From positions 6,200,001 to 6,264,000 of the forward strand of contig NC_046675.1 of assembly GCF_003369915.1 (NCBI RefSeq): 64,000 bases of DNA, given 5' to 3'. The stretch's first letter is position 1. Each line of letters starts with the position of its first letter. Shown here piece by piece: positions 51,111-62,540 of the stretch. This DNA comes from Drosophila miranda (Eukaryota; Arthropoda; Insecta; Diptera; Drosophilidae). The notes beneath the pieces are model-generated. The model saw only the letters and a list, made by a program, of their open reading frames with translations. It had not been told where the DNA came from and did not search any database. The position numbers and the translations under genes are program-made.

Positions 51111-52505
51111 GAATACCCTTTTTAATACAAAACCAAACTGTAATGCTATGGCATTAGCCGGCTTATCTGCCACTAAAAATCACTTGCGGCAAACGGGTCG
51201 GCACGAGCTACGGAAGTCCTCAACCATCCACCGCATCCGACCAGCAACCGCCCCCAACCCCGCCCACCTAATGGGGCAAGCTCTTGTGGCTGGCAAAATC
51301 GATATCACACCCAGCGCGTGGCACGTTTATCATTTATGCAACGGCAAATATTTATACAGAGCGTAATTCCTCGATGCACGCGAGCACGTGGACGCCGAAT
51401 TCTGGCCGGAACGGAGGAGGCACCGGCTCCTAGCCCAATCAGGTTATTTATTTTCAATCAACAAAGAGGCCGCCGGCACCGGCAGGGTCTCCCGAGCAAC
51501 GCAACGCGATTACGGCCGTGGGACCGGCATTCATAATTATAGGCCATCAGCCCCGAGAGTTCTTTTGCATTTCTGACCAAGAGTCTATATCGGATCGGTA
51601 TCTGTGCTGCTTATTTCTGTGACTATTTTTGCTTACATTTTGCACGGGTCTCCAAATTACCACACTCGAAACACTGGGCTCCGTCACTCACGACGAATGC
51701 GTAATACTGAAATACACTAGTCTTTAATTTCTGTTTTGATAAATCCTATAAATGTTGCCGCATTTGTTCGTTTATTGTTTTCATTCAGCCTTTTTCATCC
51801 ACCTTTTTCGTCGACCGTCGGCTGCAACGCCTCACCGTCTATTGAAAGTTTTCGTTCTTTCAGCGCGAGAGTCGGAAAGTTCCATTCGTTGCGTTGCACA
51901 GTGGGCAAAACGTATAAATGTATAGGTTTTTTTTTTGTTTTTTTAATATTTAATAAATTTTTTGAAACATTTTTTTTTTAAATTAAAAATATATATATAT
52001 ATTTTACTACAGAAACCAAAAAAAAAAGTAAGATTAATCAATTTTTTGTCGCTTTTAATTGAGGATAAAAAGAGTGGGAAAATTGCATACTTAAAGCGAT
52101 CGAAAATCGATCAATAATATCGATAGCCTAAATAGTAATCGATTCCAACAAAATAAAGTAAAGCTTTTTGTATTTAAAATCGGCCGCCAGATCGGCCGAT
52201 TCGCCCACTGTGCGTTGCCGGAAAGCTTCAGCTGCTGTAAACTTTTTATGGCTCTTTTCGTCGTTGATACTTGTCGTACATACATTGGTGTTTCTTGTAA
52301 TACCATCGATAAGTAAATCTTCAACCGATATTCATATCTTACAATGAATCTGAGCTTTTACCAATCGGCGGCCGTTACTTGATGGGTATATTCAAACACA
52401 ATTTATTTAGCAAAAGTACAAAAGGTTTTAACAATTTGGAAGGGTGGGTACGTAGTGACGCAGTCATTGTCAAGTTCTATGGCTCTCTAGGGATAATGAC
52501 TAGTT
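51111..52505. other. Spacer between Erg28 and the MCFD2-like gene
   Basis: The Erg28 promoter should lie at about 51110-51300, where sequence is more GC-rich. The rest contains a 316-bp candidate transposon (51897-52212), AT-rich runs, and the distal 3' UTR and poly(A) signal (TTTATT at 52402-52407, minus strand) of the MCFD2-like gene. Short ORFs at 51100-51580 look accidental. Confidence 0.45.
51897..52212. mobile_element. Non-autonomous DNA element with Transib-like ends
   Basis: The left end CACAGTGGGCAAAACG (from 51897) and the reverse complement of the right end CACAGTGGGCGAATCG (to 52212) form terminal inverted repeats matching at 14 of 16 positions. Both are flanked by the same 5 bp, CGTTG (51892-51896 and 52213-52217). 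The 5-bp duplication and a terminal CACAGTG heptamer, identical to the V(D)J recombination signal heptamer, are hallmarks of the Transib superfamily. The 316-bp interior is mostly AT-rich and encodes nothing, so it would be a MITE mobilised in trans. It includes a TATCGATA-type box. Confidence 0.6.
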
Positions 52506-52699
52506 CTAATCCTTGCCAATGTTACCCTCAGTCTGTCGGTACTCGGCCCAGTCCACAAAGCCATCATTGTCCAGGTCCATGGACTTGAGAACATAGTCAA
52601 TGGTATCTTCCAGGGCCTTGTCCGTGTACACGCTGCCGGTTTTGTGCTCATCGGGAGTCTCGGTTCCCTCCACCGGCGGTTTCTTGCTACTATCTTCGA
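52506..52699 (-). CDS. MCFD2-like gene, distal alternative last exon
   Basis: Acceptor atcattgcag, phase 1 entry, 64 codons to TAG at 52506. It encodes a canonical EF-hand loop [12 protein letters not shown] after an acidic/Lys-rich spacer ([19 protein letters not shown]). This loop has Asp at positions 1, 3 and 5, so it should bind Ca more strongly than the proximal version. The end is [10 protein letters not shown]. Confidence 0.82.
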
Positions 52700-54634
52700 C
52701 TGCAATGATAAAATGGTATGTTAAATATAGACTTAAACGTGATAGGGCAAGCGCTCACCGAAAACCGCTAACAAATTTTTCTAGATAAGCTACTGGAGGC
52801 AAGGGCTTAGATGCGGTGGGTGGGTTTGTGATTTGTATTTGACTTTATTTGCTAGATCTGGTTTTACTTACAAAGAATTGCATGCGTCTCTATATAATAG
52901 GTCTCAAATTCAAAAAAAGAGTTTTCGTTTTAGTTTTAGTTTTACTTCGATTTTTTTGCGTGTTTTTCTCTCTTTTTGTACAAAACAAACGTTCACACAA
53001 TCAGTCTGTTTTTTGTTGCTGCTCTCAAGATGCGCTTAAAAATTAGTTCATATCGAAATTAACTAAGATTATGACGAGGGAAAACAAAATAAAATAAAAG
53101 CAGCTAAAATTGCACAAACCACTTTAGAGATTCGTGTGGACAACTATTCGAAAATAGGGAATTTGTGAAAATTTCTTGGAAGGATTTAATGAGTTACAAT
53201 TTGTTCAATGAAGTTTTCCGATTGGAATGGAATGCTTGCAGCATGGTTTAAGTAGAAATTCTTTGAAGAACGATCTAAAAATTCTGCGCTAAAAACCGTT
53301 GACAACGTCGACGTAATTTCATGATGTTTTGGGCGAGAAAACAGGAGTATGTGTTGCACGTCACAGGACTTAAGACGATGACATAGTCAAGCTTGATTGG
53401 TGTATGGAAACTGAACGGATCAAACTAGCTATCTACTAATGAACCGGCTGCTGCTGCTGTTGTTGCTGCTGCCGCTGTTTCTCGGAGGCCTTCTGCTGTG
53501 CCTTGATGAACTCCGGATAGTCTATGTAACCGTCACGCGATGTATCGTCCATTTGCAGGATGGGATCAATGAGGGCCACCAGCTCCTCATCGGAGAAGAC
53601 TTTCTCCTCGACGTGCGGCTTCTCGCCGTTGGGCTGCTCCTTGCTGCCTTGCTCTGGAGTTCAATGAGTTGTTATGTCGTATGCAAGATGGATTAGGATG
53701 ATGTTTGAGCATGACCACAACCAAAAACCAGAACACACCGGAAACAGCCGAATTAAGTTATTTTTTGTACGTGACGCATATGCAAAAAGAGGTAAAACAA
53801 AACACATGAGTCAAACAGAGCAAGAAATACAACCGCAGACGCAATCAAAACACAAAACGAGGATCCTCAATCGAAGAAGAAGAATCGTGCGATCTTACCG
53901 TGCCAGTGGATCAGGGACTTGATCAGCTCACAGCCATCCAGCTTGTTGTTGTTGTCTGAGTCGTGCATCTTGAAGTAGTGGAACTGAAGCTCCGCCTCAG
54001 ACATTTTGCTCGTATCGATGGGAACCTGCATATGCTCCTGGATGTGACTAGAACGTACAGAATAAAAGATATGAAAGCCGAGATAAGATAGCCGTGGCCC
54101 TAGCCGACTTACGCGCGCTCCTGCTGAATGTTGCCCGTGTTCAACACCTGCTGGGGCTGGCCGTGATGATGGCCACCCGCCTGCTGCTGGTGATGCCCTT
54201 GTTGCTGCTGCTGCTGTTGGTGCTGTATGGGCTGCTGCATTTGTGGCTGCTGGTGAATGGGTTGTTGCTGCACAGGAACTTGCTGATACTGCACAGGCTG
54301 CACGGGATCGTATTGCTATGGAAAGGGGATGACAGACGGTTAGTGTCCTTGGGCCCCTGGACTTGACTCCTACTCACATACTGCTGCGGCGGCACTCCAG
54401 GAGCGCCGTGACCTTGCTGCTGGTACTGCTGCGGCGGCGGCGGCTGGTGATGTTGCGGCACCTGCTGGGGCACTTGTTGCTACAGAGAATCGGTCAATTA
54501 AATAACTAGCAGCTGCTTGCACAATATAAGCAACTCACATAATGCTGGGGATTCACGCCGGGCACCACACGCTGGGCGCTCGCCAAGCCTAACACGGCCA
54601 GCAGCAGGGCTGCTCTGAAATCTGGGAAATGCAT
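52506..54634 (-). CDS. MCFD2-like secretory EF-hand protein
   Basis: Resembles MCFD2, the soluble Ca-binding partner of the ER cargo receptor LMAN1/ERGIC-53; matches the D. melanogaster gene I know as CG17271. Shared exons: 54634-54539, 54479-54378, 54315-54113 and 54047-53899. The last exon is either 53653-53436 or 52699-52506, both entered in phase 1. The start [20 protein letters not shown] is a signal peptide with likely cleavage after ASA. Exons 2 and 3 form a Gln/Pro/His-rich linker of about 100 residues that mammalian MCFD2 lacks. EF-hand 1 is in exon 4 ([12 protein letters not shown], Asn in place of the usual loop Gly), preceded by LQFHYFKMH as in MCFD2. EF-hand 2 depends on the last exon. 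Minus-strand AATAAA signals lie downstream of both stops. Confidence 0.85.
53436..53653 (-). CDS. MCFD2-like gene, proximal alternative last exon
   Basis: Acceptor ttgaactccag, phase 1 entry, ending in PVH and TAG at 53436. It encodes the EF-hand loop [12 protein letters not shown], preceded by [13 protein letters not shown], which aligns best with the second EF-hand of mammalian MCFD2. It ends in a short poly-Gln stretch. Confidence 0.85.
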
Positions 54635-55785
54635 CAGGATGGAAGCGCTAGATTCCAGCAAGGATTGGGATTAGATTCAGTCGGATTCCGTGGTTGCTAA
54701 TCACCACGTCGCAAAGTCAAAACACACACGTACACAAATCACCGCTTCTTCACCTTTTGCCACTCGCATCGGGCGACAGCTGTTTAACACCTATAGCCAT
54801 TCACAACGATGCATGTAAAACAATTAAAGTGCAGCTGTAAATTACCTTTTACTGATGTTTTCTTGTGATTTTATTATTGTATGTTTTTTTTAACAAACGT
54901 TCAAATGTCAATCTGCGACTAGAGTTTTTTGTTAACAAACAAAGTAATTGCTGGGTGATCACACTATCAACCTATTTTATCGCACACAACTACAGATATA
55001 TTTTTTGAAGCAACCATGTGATTTGATTAAACATCGCCATATCGAATACATCAAATTTAAGATATGAATTTATCGGAAAAAATTCAAAAATGTTTTTCAG
55101 TTTTTAGTTAATAGTTTCTTCAGCGACTTTAGGAAGACGCGTTGTTTTACATTTTCAAGCATAAGCCTGCCTTTGTTTGAACAGAAGCTGCAGAGCTGGC
55201 TGGAATGTTAAATATTTGTATTGAATATTAAATAAATATTTTTTGCCCTATGTTCAATCCAATAAAAAGTAGTACTTAAAATTAGCCAGTCATGTAGAAA
55301 AATGATCCATTAATCGAACAGAACAATGTGTTTAGGGCTAAGGGTCCTAGCTAGCTGTAAATATTAAACCGAATATAAAAATCTAGGCATATGGTTACCG
55401 ATCATGGATAGAGAACGATTAACCCATTGTAGACCAGTGGGTATTAAAATACACTCCACGAAAATTTGGAATCGTGCAGAGGTTTAGGGCAGTTCAGGCG
55501 GAAGATATCGTGGGGGTTTGTAAGTAAAGAGTAAAGATAGGATGGATCTATGTGGAGAATTTACAAACAGTACTATTTTCGGCGGTTTAAGTCAATTTGT
55601 TCATCTCATTAAATATTTGGGGGGTTACGTGGGTTAAATTAGTTTTTTTTATCAGAACACAACAACCAAAAATTGCTGTCTGCGTCGATGCACATGCACC
55701 AGCAGGCGCCGCCACAGCCAGAGGTGGAACAAAGGAAGGGACAATAATAGGCACAGGCACAACTCTCGCAGGATCGCCGCGCTGC
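54635..55785. other. Divergent promoter region, MCFD2-like gene and sav
   Basis: Contains the 5' leaders of both genes. A pyrimidine-rich acceptor (agttttttttatcag, exon from 55656) marks the start of the sav coding-exon leader, so an upstream noncoding sav exon is expected but not identified. The rest is AT-rich without coding frames. From memory of the D. melanogaster map the two flanking genes are not neighbours there, so a rearrangement breakpoint may fall here. Confidence 0.45.
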
Positions 55786-57687
55786 ATGAACTATTTAACG
55801 ATTTTGCTGTGCAATCGAAAACCGACGATGCTCTCGCGCCGGAGCAAGGAGAAATCCCAGGCACACAAAGAGGGCGTGGTGGGCAAGTATGTGAAGAAGG
55901 ACACGCCGCCGGTGATACCGGTGATCAATGTGTGGACCAGCGATCAGCGGTCCAAGAAGAAGACGCTCCAGCGCTGCGCCAGCACCTCGCCCAGCTGTGA
56001 GTTCAAGCCGCGCAGCTCCAGCACCAGCCGCAACACGTACTCCTGCAACGATGCGCAGCCGGACTACTACCATGCGCGGCGCGCCCAGAGCCAGCTGCCG
56101 CTCAATCCGCACACGCACGCCAATCATCCGCCGCTGCCGCCGCTCCAGTACCGGGCCAGCAGCAACCAGCTGCAGCTCAGCCAAGGCAACAGCAGCAACT
56201 ACGTGAACATCGAGCAGATCGAGCGCATGCGGCGCCAGCAGTCGTCGCCGTTGCTCCAGACCCCGACCAGCGGCTTCCAGCGCAGCTACTCCACCACCCC
56301 GAAGCACTCGCATCCGCACATGGCGGCCGCTAGCTTTGACGCCGATCAGGGCCTGCTGAGTGCCTCCTATGCCAATATGTTGCAGCTACCGCGCCGTCCC
56401 CACTCTCCTGCCCACTACGCCCTCCAGCAGCAGCAGCAGCAACAACAGCAGTCACAGCTACAGCTTCATCAGCAACATGCCTCAACGCCTTTCGGATCCA
56501 CGCTTCGATTCGATCCGGCTGCCATGTCCATCAGGGATCGCCAGCCCCGCTATCAACCGACAAGGTAATCCCAGCCCTGCCCCGCACTTTAAAAAAATCA
56601 TTCTTACTTCTGGCTTTTCCTGTGCACAGATCTCCACTGCAACAGCAGCAGCAGCTCCAGCATCAGCAGCTGGCTGCACACTTGGCCGGGAGCTACTCGA
56701 GCGACTCGTATCCGATATATGAGAACCCGTACCGCGTATCCTCAATGCGTGTGACCCAGTCGCAGCGATCGGAGTCCCCCATCTACAGCAATACGACAGC
56801 TTCGTCGGCCACCCTGGCGGTGGTGCCACCACATCACCATCTGACTGTGCCCTCGAGCGGTGGATCGCTAAGTGGCAGTGGTCGCGGCGGCAGCTCTGGC
56901 AGCATTCGGGGAGCCTCTACCTCAGTGCAATCTCTGTACGCCCCACCGCCCACGCCGCCGGCAGCTGGTGTGGCACCCACTGGGGGTGCTGCGGCGGGAA
57001 GTGTGAACGGATCCTTGCAGAAGGTGCCGTCACAGCAGTCGCTGACGGAGCCCGAAGAGCTGCCCTTGCCGCCGGGCTGGGCCACGCAGTACACGCTGCA
57101 CGGTCGAAAGTACTATATCGATCACAATGCCCACACAACGCACTGGAATCATCCGCTGGAGCGTGAGGGTCTGCCCGTGGGCTGGCGTCGCGTGGTGTCC
57201 AAGCTGCATGGCACTTACTACGAGAACCAGTACACGGGCCAGTGCCAGCGGCAGCATCCCTGCCTCACATCCTACTACGTATACACCACATCGGCTGAGC
57301 CGCCCAAGGCGATCATGCCAGAGGCATCGATGTACGCACCACCTGCCCACACACACAACGCCCTGGTGCCGGCCAATCCGTATCTGCTCGAGGAGATACC
57401 CAAGTGGCTGGCCGTCTACTCGGAGGCGGACTCCTCCAAGGACCATCTGCTGCAGTTCAACATGTTCAGCCTGCCCGAGCTGGAGGGCTTCGACAGCATG
57501 CTGGTGCGCCTTTTTAAGCAAGAGCTGGGCACCATTGTGGGCTACTATGAGCGTTATCGGTGAGTGGCCCGATTCGACGTCGCCGTCGCTGTTTCTCCAC
57601 CATTTTAAAACTCTCTTTCATTTCGTTTTCAGTCGCGCTTTAATACTCGAGAAGAATCGACGCGCCGGCCAGAACCAGAGCCAGTAG
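55786..57687 (+). CDS. sav: Salvador, WW/SARAH scaffold of the Hippo pathway
   Basis: Salvador binds the kinase Hippo through its C-terminal SARAH domain and promotes Warts phosphorylation, restraining Yorkie. Three exons: 55786-56564, 56630-57559 and 57633-57687, in phase, about 587 residues. The start [19 protein letters not shown] is the known Salvador N-terminus; the frame is open upstream to 55597 but only across leader and intron sequence. The N-terminal half is low complexity with Gln, Ser and His tracts. WW1 ([19 protein letters not shown]) is at about 405-437 and has both Trp. WW2 follows at about 440-470 ([20 protein letters not shown]) and lacks the second Trp (Arg in its place), as I recall for fly Sav. 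The SARAH helix region runs from about 530 to the end ([30 protein letters not shown]). Copy-number differences in Gln runs explain the modest length difference from D. melanogaster. Confidence 0.95.
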
Positions 57688-58060
57688 TCAGAGTCCCCCC
57701 AGCCCAAAGACAACTGACGCAACACACGCAGACCGGATTCTCGCCACTCCGCTAGAGACCTAGTTATCCTACACGATCGACCCTATTAACTTATTTAATC
57801 CCCCTTTAAAGCGACCTATGAAATCAGTGCCTTCAACAAGACTTTTACGATGTGAATCGGAGGAGAGATAGAGAGATCCAGCTCCAGAACCAGATGAAGA
57901 TTCACATCCAGAGAACCTCTAGTTTTAACGTAGAAATGTTTTACGTTCGATTATACCCATTGTGTACTGTGAATTGAGCTTTGCTTTGATTTGTACTCGT
58001 ACTCGTGTACTGTACTGTATATTGTGCAAATTAAACAATATTTTTGTATGCTCAAATAAC
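57688..58060 (+). other. sav 3' UTR with poly(A) signal
   Basis: ATTAAA at 58030-58035 is a plausible poly(A) signal about 345 bp after the sav stop. The intervening sequence has no coding potential. Confidence 0.5.
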
Positions 58061-59400
58061 CAGAAGAATGTAATCAGAGCCAGAATGTCGCCAAAGGAAT
58101 GCCATCAATGGGAGTTTCGGTGAGTATCTGATAACTGAACGAACCTGAGGGAACGGACTCGGATCGGATGTTGTGCCAAGTTTTTGCTTTGGCTTGCAAA
58201 ACATTCCATTTTCCACAAGTGCCCTGCCAAGTTTGCAAAATTTATGCATTTAGCACAAAGATTTTGTTTATGTTTGGTTTTTTTTTTTGGCATAAAATCA
58301 TTTATAGAAAGTGAATCTTTTTATCAGCAGTGGTCAGGTTTTTTGTGAATTTTGGAGCAGTCTAGAAACAACAAAACCCCTTATCTCCGAGCATCAATCG
58401 GGCATCATGTACACGCAATGCATGTTGTTTTTATACCACACATTTTCAGGTATTCTTTTTGCACTTTTCGCTCTTCAACGTGCAGTGTCATGCACACGAA
58501 ATATTTGTTGTTTTTATAGTAAAAATTCTATGGCATTCTCTTTAGCACTAATCGCTTGTGTGTCTCAAGTCGATCATCAATGTGCCGCGTCATGTGGCAG
58601 CGATGGCAGCGGTTGTGAGAATATTTCGTTTATTTATGCTTTCTTGTTGTTGTTTTAATCAGACTTGATTAGTGAGTGCCGTAGACCGTTATCAACCAGC
58701 AACAGACGCCTATAACATTTTACTGCTGGTAGTACTGCAGTTTCCGCCAAACATCTCTCTCTCTCTCTCGCTTGCTGATAACAGAGGTTTTTTTTGGGTA
58801 CATTTTGGTATTTATATCATTATCTTGTAAATCGTATTTTATGGTACACAAAAACATGTGCCTGTTGTTTAGAGTTTCCCTGTTTCCCTTTCCCTTTCTG
58901 TACCTTTCTACCAAAAAATGTATGATCTTGTGGCAGCTCCTGAATATTTATAGAAATTTTGAGTACCCTTTCGATTGATGGAGAGGTTCGTCAAGTGCAA
59001 AAAAAAAATATACAGAAAACGAGAAACGAGGTCTGGTGTTTTTCGGATACCCTTGCAGATCAATTGTTTTCCTAATTTGGTCAAAAACCCAAAGATAACT
59101 CTGGGTAAACTGGGTTTATAAATAGCATGGGGATGTATGTAAGGGATATGTGGGTTTATGAACATCAAACAATCATTTTTAATACCCTGCAAGGGTATGC
59201 AAAGGCCCCCGCAGCAGCGAAGCGGTTGGTTGTCGCCTCACTGTTCTGGCTGTTTCGCTCTCGCTCCAATTGTTGTTGTTGTTGTTGTTGTGGTTGCTGT
59301 TTGAGGCCTGGGCCTGGGGAGTCAGTCGCGCTGCCGCCGTCAACTGCGCAGCGACTGCATGGGCTCCATTTATACGTATTGGCCTGGCCGGGGACCCGCT
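58061..59400. other. Intergenic sequence between sav and cystinosin
   Basis: AT-rich, no gene recognised. It holds a short CT run (about 58750-58770), an imperfect palindrome ATACCCTGCAAGGGTAT near 59182, and a TTG run (59270-59290) followed by GC-rich sequence before the presumed cystinosin promoter. Confidence 0.45.
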
Positions 59401-59527
59401 CAGTCGCTTGACAGTCGCACATCGTTCGGTATCGCATCGGTTCGGCGTTCATTCGCATCATCATCATCATCCAGCGCCCAGCCTAATTGTCAGTTAAACA
59501 CATTGTTTAACTTCTGTTTTAACGTCG
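59401..59527 (+). promoter_or_regulatory. Cystinosin promoter and noncoding exon 1 (inferred)
   Basis: An initiator-like TCAGTCG lies at 59400-59406, and a second (TCAGTT) at 59490. The block is leader-like and ends in a consensus donor, GTCG/gtaagt, after 59527. The first good acceptor downstream is cattcctccttttag at 60782-60796, which would join it to the exon carrying the cystinosin ATG. Confidence 0.45.
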
Positions 59528-60806
59528 GTAAGTGGCAAGTGTCCGGACGCTGATCACTGAGCAAACATATGTCTGTTCTGAGTGGTTCTGGGCGATCTTT
59601 GGGTTGCATTTTTTCGACTCGGATCTCGACCATTTGATTCCCCATAGTCCATATGACATGTGAGAGCGGGCTCCGCTCTGCTTTCCAAGACCAGACGACA
59701 CCAGTGAAAGTTCTAATCCGGCTGTAAAAGAGACTTATAAACATTCGCTAAACATTCGCGCTTCTCTCCCCCTCATGTGTTGAATTATTTATTACTTATG
59801 GCTTTTGTTTATTGATATTTACACAATTGGTCTCTTTCTGGTGTTGGACTGTGGTGTGGAGTGTGGAGTAATCTTCTTATCAGTGTAATAACTCTAGTGC
59901 TGACTTTCTGTGCGAATAGATTACGTTTAAATTCAAGATGTGGCAGCTACAAATCAAAGATCAGCTTCCTGGGAAATGCAATTATAAGTATTTCAACAGA
60001 ATGAGAAATTCTCAGAAGATGTCAAGAATCATAATCATGCGCATAATATGTGTCTAGTCAAGACTCTTCTCTCTCTCCTCTATTCTCACCCGACTGTGTC
60101 ATTGCATTGCTCAAGCCTTGGACTATCTGTATGGGTTTTAGGACTGGCGTAATTTTAGTGGTTGGCAATAATTCGAATAAACCTATTGACACTATCGGCA
60201 ACAGCATTCATTGAGATAAGCCCATTCTGAGGCGGCCCGACTTATAAACGCCTTGTCATGGGACGCACTATAAACACCGCACCCCCCACCATATACTTAG
60301 TACTTGGTCTGGACTCATTTGTGTGATTTATGGCCGTGTATTTCCTCCTCCTCGATCGAGTGCCGTGCAAAAAAAGTTTGCTCTAATTGCCAAGCTGTAA
60401 CATTGAAAGCGGGATGGGGCTGGGGGTATGGCAATGTTGAAGGTTGCCTGCCCCGCAAACTGTTTTTATCTCGTATGAAATTGTTAACACGAAAGTTGTA
60501 TTAAGAGAGAGACAAAGAGAGAGACACGCACCGCACCAGAGTACAGAAAGAGATGCAATAGATCAGATAGAAATAGAGAGTTAATGGAAACAAAATGTGC
60601 TACCATTTTATTAAACATCAAATTATTATGATATTTCTCGATCACTGAAATTGTAATCAGCAATAAATCATGGAAATTTGCATTTCAAATTGAATGCAGA
60701 ACGGTTTCTCACCCTTTGAATGCACGGGTGATTCCCCCCCACTGATTGCAGCAAATTAAATTTAATTCAATTAAATCAATCCATTCCTCCTTTTAGTGCG
60801 TCACCG

Positions 60807-60857
60807 ATGAAAATGCCAACAAGTGTGAGAACTCATTGGAATAATCAGTTGATCTAA
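60807..60857 (+). promoter_or_regulatory. Upstream ORF in the cystinosin leader
   Basis: The leader exon (from about 60797) carries an ATG at 60807, 16 codons and a TAA ending at 60857. This is 41 nt before the main ATG at 60899, in a different frame. It may reduce translation of cystinosin. Confidence 0.5.
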
Positions 60858-60898
60858 GATTTCGAGAGTACTTCAACTTCAGAAGAACCAGAATTAGA

Positions 60899-62540
60899 AT
60901 GAATACCTTTTTACTGGCCCTGCTCTTCTGGGCAACAGGTAATTAATTGTAATGGCAACAAGAACTTTAAACAAGAATTCGTGTTCTACCGGCAGTTGCC
61001 CTGGGAAATGGACAAACCAGTCGGGGCCTAACAGTCGACTCCCATGACATCACCGTTCTGTTGAACACCAACGAGAGCTTCATCGTCTTTGCCAAGTGGG
61101 TTTTTATTGAAACTGAATCGTTTCTTATCAAATTTAACTCAAACTCTCCATTCAGGGAAGATCTAACAGAGCCTGTGAGTGTGAGGCTACTAAAAGAGCA
61201 TGACGATCATTTGAGCTTGGATCCTGAGTCATTCACATATCCAGCGGGAGCTACGGGCAACCAGACGGTGGTGATAACAGGCCTAAGGGCTGGCTATGTG
61301 GCTGTCACAGCCGTCGACGGTTCCAATGAACTGTAAGTAACATGCATTCTGTTATATATTAAATACTCTATATTTGTTTCCTTCAGCATCGAAGATGTCT
61401 ATCTGCGTGTCACCGTGGCCGTGTCGAAGGGCCTCATCTACACCTCGATTGTGTTCGGTTGGGTGTACTTTGTGGCCTGGTCGGTTTCTTTCTATCCCCA
61501 AATTTGGATCAACTTCCGTCGCAAGTCTGTGGAGGGCCTGAACTTTGACTTTGTCATCCTTAACATTGTGGGCTTCACATTGTACAGCATGTTCAATTGC
61601 GGCCTGTACTTCTTTGACACCATGCAGGACGAATATGAAAGCCGACATCCGCGTGGCCTCAATCCGGTCATGTTGAACGATGTCGTCTTCTCGCTGCATG
61701 CCATGTTTGCCACCATCATAACGATTGTTCAATGCTGCATCTATGAGGTAACAATGCGGTGGAGATCTATAAGTATTCCACTTATTCTACATTTTAAATT
61801 TATAGCGTGCCGGTCAAAGGGTCTCGTGGACAGCCTATTCCTTATTGAGTGTCTTTGGTGTGGTCGTGGTCGTATCGGCCTCTCTGGCCGCAGCCTCTGT
61901 CATCCACTGGCTGGACTTTCTGTACTACTGCAGTTATGTGAAGCTGGCCATTACCATCATTAAATATGTACCGCAGGCTCTGATGAACTACCGCAGGAAG
62001 AGCACAGCGGGCTGGTAAGTGAATGATTTAATGAGGATTCCCTGGTTCATATTCAATAATGATCGCATCTTGTAGGAGCATTGGAAATATCCTACTGGAC
62101 TTCACGGGCGGCACGCTGAGTATGCTCCAAATGATTCTGAATGGCTTTAACTACGGTAAGGGTTGCAGATGATGATCATTTTCTCACTTTAAAGCATTGT
62201 ATTTCCAGACGATTGGGCCTCCATATTTGGGGATCCTACCAAGTTTGGCCTAGGCCTCTTCTCGGTCCTCTTCGATGTGTTCTTCATGCTGCAGCACTAT
62301 GTGTTCTATAGGTAAATGGAGTGGGAGTAATGGTTCACAAAACATACATACATATATTTGTTAATTCTGCGATGTACTATACCCATCCTAATCGATTGTA
62401 CACTGATCATTATTGTGCTGTTTGTTCCCTTACTTTACAGGCACTCGAGAGAGTCCTCAAACTCTGACCTCACCACCGTAACAGAAGCCCCAAATCAAAC
62501 ACCAATCGAGCCTAGACACGAGACTTCCGAGAAATATTAG
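60899..62540 (+). CDS. Ctns: Cystinosin, lysosomal cystine/proton symporter
   Basis: Exports cystine from lysosomes and in flies links to TORC1 signalling. Eight exons in phase: 60899-60938, 60996-61095, 61156-61332, 61387-61747, 61806-62014, 62076-62155, 62209-62311 and 62441-62540, about 389 residues. The start [20 protein letters not shown] is a signal peptide. The lumenal domain (to about 110) has N-glycosylation sequons such as NES and NQT. Seven membrane helices follow, with two PQ-loop motifs: around [20 protein letters not shown], and [19 protein letters not shown]. The cytosolic tail is [13 protein letters not shown] to ETSEKY. The C-terminal GYDQL lysosomal signal of mammalian cystinosin is absent from this tail, so sorting must use another signal. 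ATTAAA at 62867 is the likely poly(A) signal. Confidence 0.95.

Noticed and set aside
51093..51173. Upstream extension of Erg28 to 51173
   Set aside because: The first codon there is GTG, not ATG, and the added residues do not belong to the family.
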